Assembly: GCF_034702125.1 (NCBI RefSeq)
Contig: NC_085861.1
Location: forward strand, 4,651,145 to 4,715,144
Direction of reading: 5' to 3'
Source of the DNA: Engraulis encrasicolus
Taxonomy: Eukaryota > Chordata > Actinopteri > Clupeiformes > Engraulidae
Length of the DNA stretch: 64,000 bases
This document shows, in pieces, positions 60,281 through 64,000 of the stretch. Below the pieces are notes generated by a model that was not told the DNA's origin, did no database searches, and was given only the letters and a program-made list of their open reading frames with translations. Every line of letters begins with the position of its first letter. The first letter of the stretch is position 1. Position numbers and translations under genes: made by a program.

Positions 60281-60425
60281 CAGTAGCAGAACGCAGGCAC
60301 ACAGGGCCCCAGGGCAAAATACTGAAAGGGTCCCCCCTGCGGCCTGACAAGGACCATAATAGGGCCCCACCACCACCAATACTGGAGGGCCCTAAGCCAA
60401 GAGGCAAATCCCCTGCTTGGCCATC
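60281..60425. mobile_element. MITE-like repeat, 'CACACAGGGCCC' family, copy 2
   Basis: GGCACACAGGGCCCCAGGGC, then GACAAGGACCATAATAGGGC and CTGGAGGGCCCTAAGCC. Same order as 41212-41372. Confidence 0.6.
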
Positions 60426-60723
60426 CAATAACCCCTCCGTCCCAGCCAGGCTGCGCCCTCCTCGTGACGCAACACCTTCAGCGTCGCTCCTAGTCAGGCC
60501 AAGAGCAATACAAATATCATTTCTGAGCTCCCGAAAAATCGGGAACCCCTCCCACTTTGTCGGGAAGCATACAATGATTAGCAAATCAATGGAGGTAGGT
60601 CGACCATGCCGTTAGGGAAATGTCAATTGTTATGCTCTTGGTCAGACCAAGTCTCGGAGAGATGTGAAAGTCGATGATAATCAGGCTACCTCCGTCCATG
60701 CTGAGAGATGAGAAACTTTGTTG

Positions 60724-61027
60724 CAGGGGTGGGGAACCGACGGTATGTTTCGAGGGACGTCTTATCCAGCCCACCTCCCCTCCAAGCCCCCTCATTTCAC
60801 ATGAAATATGACATGTTTTGCGAAGAAATGTAGAAATTACATTTGCAATACAATTAAGTTAGTTATATTTCAGGGGACCTAGAGAAGGTGGGGTCTGTCG
60901 TAAAGGTGGTCGCCTTGTCTGAGGTACAGGGGAAATCTGGTTTGTGTTCATCATAGTAAGGCCCTTGGAAGACTGTTTTAAAATTTTAAGTGACCCCTCG
61001 AATGAAAAAGGTTCCTCACCACTACTG
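60724..61027. mobile_element. hAT-type MITE, family CAGGGGTGGGGAACC, copy 2
   Basis: CAGGGGTGGGGAACCGACGG at the left and AAAAAGGTTCCTCACCACTA at the right. Body matches 22027-22322. Target duplication decayed. Confidence 0.85.
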
Positions 61028-61534
61028 TATTGGGTGGAGTTTTCCCTTGGTTTACCATACATCAGCTGTCGCTCATCTCAGCTGACAAATGAAGAGAAAT
61101 ATGAAGAGAGAAAAAGAAGAGAATATGCTTCAAATCTGTCATTTGGACTTAGGGCTTTGATTATCTTAAACCTCTAAAGCATATTTATCTGCATGCAAAG
61201 CTGTATCTTAAATCAAATTTCAAAAAAAGACACAATAGTCATTTCATGCTTTTTTTCACCCTTTTTAACAAAAAAGATCTCAGTAAAGCTGGACAAATCC
61301 TTCGCTTACCATTACAGAACTGATCTGTGATCTGACAGGGTTTCAGAAACTGCCAGGCACACATACAGTACGTATTCATTTAATCTTCTCACTTTTAAGG
61401 CTGCAGGACTTAACTCATCTGATGAGGACTGGACTCAAACTCTTTTCACATCAAAAGGCCTTTGAAACAGCTCCATGCTCTGTGGATGTTATCATGGACT
61501 ATCAAACAAGAACTTCTTTCTCTACGCCATTCTT

Positions 61535-61582
<48 letters not shown>

Positions 61583-61610
61583 TCTCTGTCTCACTCTCTC
61601 TCACACACAC
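61535..61610. repeat. (CT)n/(CA)n compound microsatellite
   Basis: CTCTCT then CACACA, repeated in shorter form immediately downstream. Confidence 0.9.
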
Positions 61611-61897
61611 GTCTGCACAGCACACACTTCTGCTCTGCTCTGAAAGAACCTGTCTCTGTGTTTTTCTATTCTTGTTAATTTCACCTCTTGCACATTCACC
61701 CTTCATCCTCCAACACAATTAACAGGCCTACTCCGCCAGTCCCTCTGACACAATAAAAGGATGAGTTCTCGCACCTTTTCTTTTGCTAGGATGAAGTAAT
61801 GTGTATTTCTATTCTGAAGAATGCCTCTCAAGCCCAGCCATGGGCACAGTTGATAACGGAGTAGCCACTACCCAACAAAGACAGCACACCTACAAAT

Positions 61898-62277
61898 TAG
61901 AGATGGGATTTATGGCTCTTTGACAGGATCCGGATCTTAGTTGGCCGTTCCTTTCAAAGAGCCGTTCAGAAAACTGGCTCTTTTGGCTCTGATTTAAATC
62001 ATTTATTAAGAATGTAATATTTTGACTCCACCTCAAGGTAATTTTGTCCAAACAACAACTGATTATTCTCCTGCTTCTACAGACCGCTTTTGCCCCTCTT
62101 TGAGGCAAACAATTGTGTTTTTTCCCAAATTTAATTGGTCGAGGTCACGTGCTTAAAATGAATGAAAAATGAATGAAATAATGGTCGAGTGGCTCCCCCA
62201 GCTGTGATCCGGTTCCCATCGTTCACTTAAGGGAGCCGTTCAAAAGAACCGGCTCGTTCATGACCGACACACCTCTA
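61898..62277. mobile_element. hAT-type MITE (TAGAGATGGG ends) with exact target duplication
   Basis: TAGAGATGGG...ACACACCTCTA, flanked by CTACAAAT at 61890-61897 and 62278-62285. Interior has GAGCCGTTC / GAACGGCTC repeated motifs. Confidence 0.93.
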
Positions 62278-62384
62278 CTACAAATTAGAAAGGCACACAG
62301 GTGGCTGGTAGCTCAAGCAGTCGTCAGAATGTTCTTAAGGGTTTGGGACGCTCTTCGATATCGGGGAAGAGTTGAATCAAAAGA

Positions 62385-62525
62385 GAAAAGTTCATCCAGG
62401 CACTCCAAGCACAGCGTCCAAAGGGGAAGTTACATTAAAACGCAGCCCAGTAAAATTAAAGGCGTTTTAATGTAACTTCCCGTTTGGACACTATACGTGG
62501 AGGGCCTGGATGAACTTTTGTCTTT
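62385..62525. mobile_element. Foldback hairpin, about 60-bp arms
   Basis: 'AAAGTTCATCCAGGC' ... 'GTCCAAAGGGGAAGTTACAT' at the left is mirrored by 'ATGTAACTTCCCGTTTGGAC' ... 'GCCTGGATGAACTTT' at the right, with GGCGTTTTAATG near the centre. Confidence 0.85.
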
Positions 62526-62651
62526 GATAGGCCTACAAATTAGTTTTACCATCAGGGTCTGTGGAGTCTGTCACAACTGAGTTTTTTTTATCCTTCTCCG
62601 AACACACCTGGCTGAATGATTCTTGAATTTTGCAATTAATGTTCAATTTCA

Positions 62652-62762
62652 CAGTGCTCTCCCCCACCCTCCTCCATGACTGAGGTACCCTGAGCATGGT
62701 ACCGTCCCGCCGCAGTGCTCCCTTCCGGGGGCCATCGGGGGCTAGCCCCTTGCACGGGTGAA
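62652..62762 (+). repeat. SINE family 1, internal fragment
   Basis: ACAGTGCTCTCCCCCACCCT, GAGGTACCCTGAGCATGG and CCCCTTGCACGGGTGAAG match the body of 46511-46818. Confidence 0.8.
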
Positions 62763-62908
62763 GATCTCAGAACGATTCGAGACCTGGACTGATGACTGGG
62801 CCAACACTAAAGATGACTTTTTGCAAAATAATATTTGTGTACTGTCTGTGAATATGGTGTCTTTGAAATGTTCAAACCGTAACTGTGGTCACAGAGTCTG
62901 AATGACAA

Positions 62909-63636
62909 ACTGAATAACAAAATAACCTGAAAGAACATGAAAGAAATTGTGCTATAGCACATGGCAACCAGTGACATAAAGGCACAATTTTCCAGAAACA
63001 CCACTACTACTGTACAAGAGGGCCAGAGTGCCTGGCTTGAAGCTACGGCCTCCCTTTCTGACAGCCAATCATTTCAAATAGCCTCAATCTAACCACCCCA
63101 AGGATGTGATTCATAGCAAGTAATAACAGCACTATGGTACAGGTAAAGTGCAAAGAAAGGAAAAGGGTATGAGTAGCCATCTGCGGTCTTCTATCATGAA
63201 AATTTCATGAAAATTATATGCTTCCTATTGGTTTTCGTCTCCTGTGGTATTGTAGTCAGATTTTTATTTTTTCGATGAAAATATAAATCAATATCGTTAT
63301 ATTTTTCGTACAAACGCATGCTGCTTTTTTTCGTCATCGTTTTATTGTCGTCAGGGGAAAAACAATGGTTAACACTGGGTACAGTCAGTGGTGGTCCTAC
63401 ACATTAGGGGCCCTAGGCAAAATGTAGACATGGGGCCCCTCTTGAATTACCTTTCCTGACATTTAGGGGCTGGCTGTTGTTGGGGGGGGGGGGGGGGGTC
63501 TTGAGTGTACAGTTTTGATGTGGCCCTAGGCAACTGCCTCGTCTGCCTCTCGGTAAAAACGTCTGAAATCACAAAATAACCTGAAAGAACATGAAAGCAA
63601 TTGCGCTATAGCACATGGCAACCAGTGACATTAACC
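62909..63636. repeat. Direct repeat of about 65 bp, copies 660 bp apart
   Basis: 'AAAATAACCTGAAAGAACAT', 'GAAAGAAATTGTGCTATAGC' (or AGCAATTGCGC) and 'ACATGGCAACCAGTGACAT' occur at 62916-62982 and 63572-63633. A GGGGCCCTAGGC-type MITE fragment and a G run (63483-63499) lie between. Confidence 0.85.
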
Positions 63637-64000
63637 AGTTCAGTCAATTTCAACATGCAGTTGTAACGCTCACACTATACCCTGGACTTGTCAGTACCTG
63701 AGGTTTTTTTTCCACTTCTCCAGCCTTTTCCGAGATTTTGGTCATTGTAACGGGGGCAGCGCTTTGTTTACATTATAAAACAAAAAAAACATTGTTTATT
63801 TATTCCCAAAAACAACCGAAAGGTTATACAACATCAGCAGACAACTAGCAAACAGCAGTACCTTTTGAGAAAATATTTGGAGTAGGCCTATGTTGATTTA
63901 AAAAAATAAATGTAAACAAACGCTGACCCATTAGAATAGCTCATATCTCGGAAAGGGCTTAGCCGAAAAATGTGGCATCACTGGGTATACTGACAAGTCA
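63637..64000. mobile_element. Foldback MITE cut by the window edge
   Basis: 'CAATTTCAACATGCAGTTGT' and 'GGACTTGTCAGTACC' near 63645-63703 match the 21265-21340 repeat. The last bases (ATGTGGCATCACTGGGTATACTGACAAGTCA) begin the inverted copy. Confidence 0.7.

Overview
This window is nuclear DNA from a bony fish, very probably a teleost. It is gene-poor and packed with long CA/GT, GA and GGA microsatellites, tRNA-derived SINEs, a LINE 3' tail, a Tc1-like relic and dozens of short inverted-repeat DNA elements (MITEs). Several MITEs carry exact 8-bp target duplications of the hAT type. The piggyBac gene has spliceosomal introns, and no prokaryotic gene organisation is visible. The exact species cannot be read from the sequence.

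Only two sequences look like intact protein-coding genes. The first is a complete piggyBac transposon (6608-11491). It has matching terminal inverted repeats, TTAA target duplications and a three-exon transposase gene (656 codons, no internal stop) that keeps the three catalytic aspartates and a C-terminal Cys/His domain. The second is a class A G-protein-coupled receptor of 335 aa (48353-49360, + strand) in one exon, with a CCAAT/CRE-like/TATA promoter upstream and an AATAAA signal downstream. The receptor lacks several of the usual class A signature residues.

Layout: 1-6600 holds purine-rich satellites, SINEs and MITEs. 6608-11491 is piggyBac. 11.5-20 kb holds local tandem duplications with nested MITEs and long microsatellites. 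20.2-22.4 kb holds hairpin-rich and hAT-type MITEs. 23.2-23.9 kb is a minisatellite. 24961-27729 is a head-to-head inverted structure carrying pieces of a transposase-like gene I cannot assign to a family. 28-39 kb holds MITEs and foldback elements, including a TA-target element with 215-bp arms (31244-32690). 40-47 kb is mixed, with one possible first exon of a minus-strand gene near 45.1 kb and a 31-bp minisatellite near 46 kb. 47.8-50.1 kb is the receptor gene. 50.5-51.5 kb is a LINE 3' end. 52-64 kb returns to repeats, including a Tc1-like relic (57670-58536).

The elements interact mainly by nesting. Two hAT-type MITEs sit inside older repeats for which empty copies exist in the same window, and the 31 kb element split an older MITE whose uninterrupted relative lies at 52 kb. 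I found no CRISPR array, rRNA gene, bona fide tRNA gene or multi-gene pathway.
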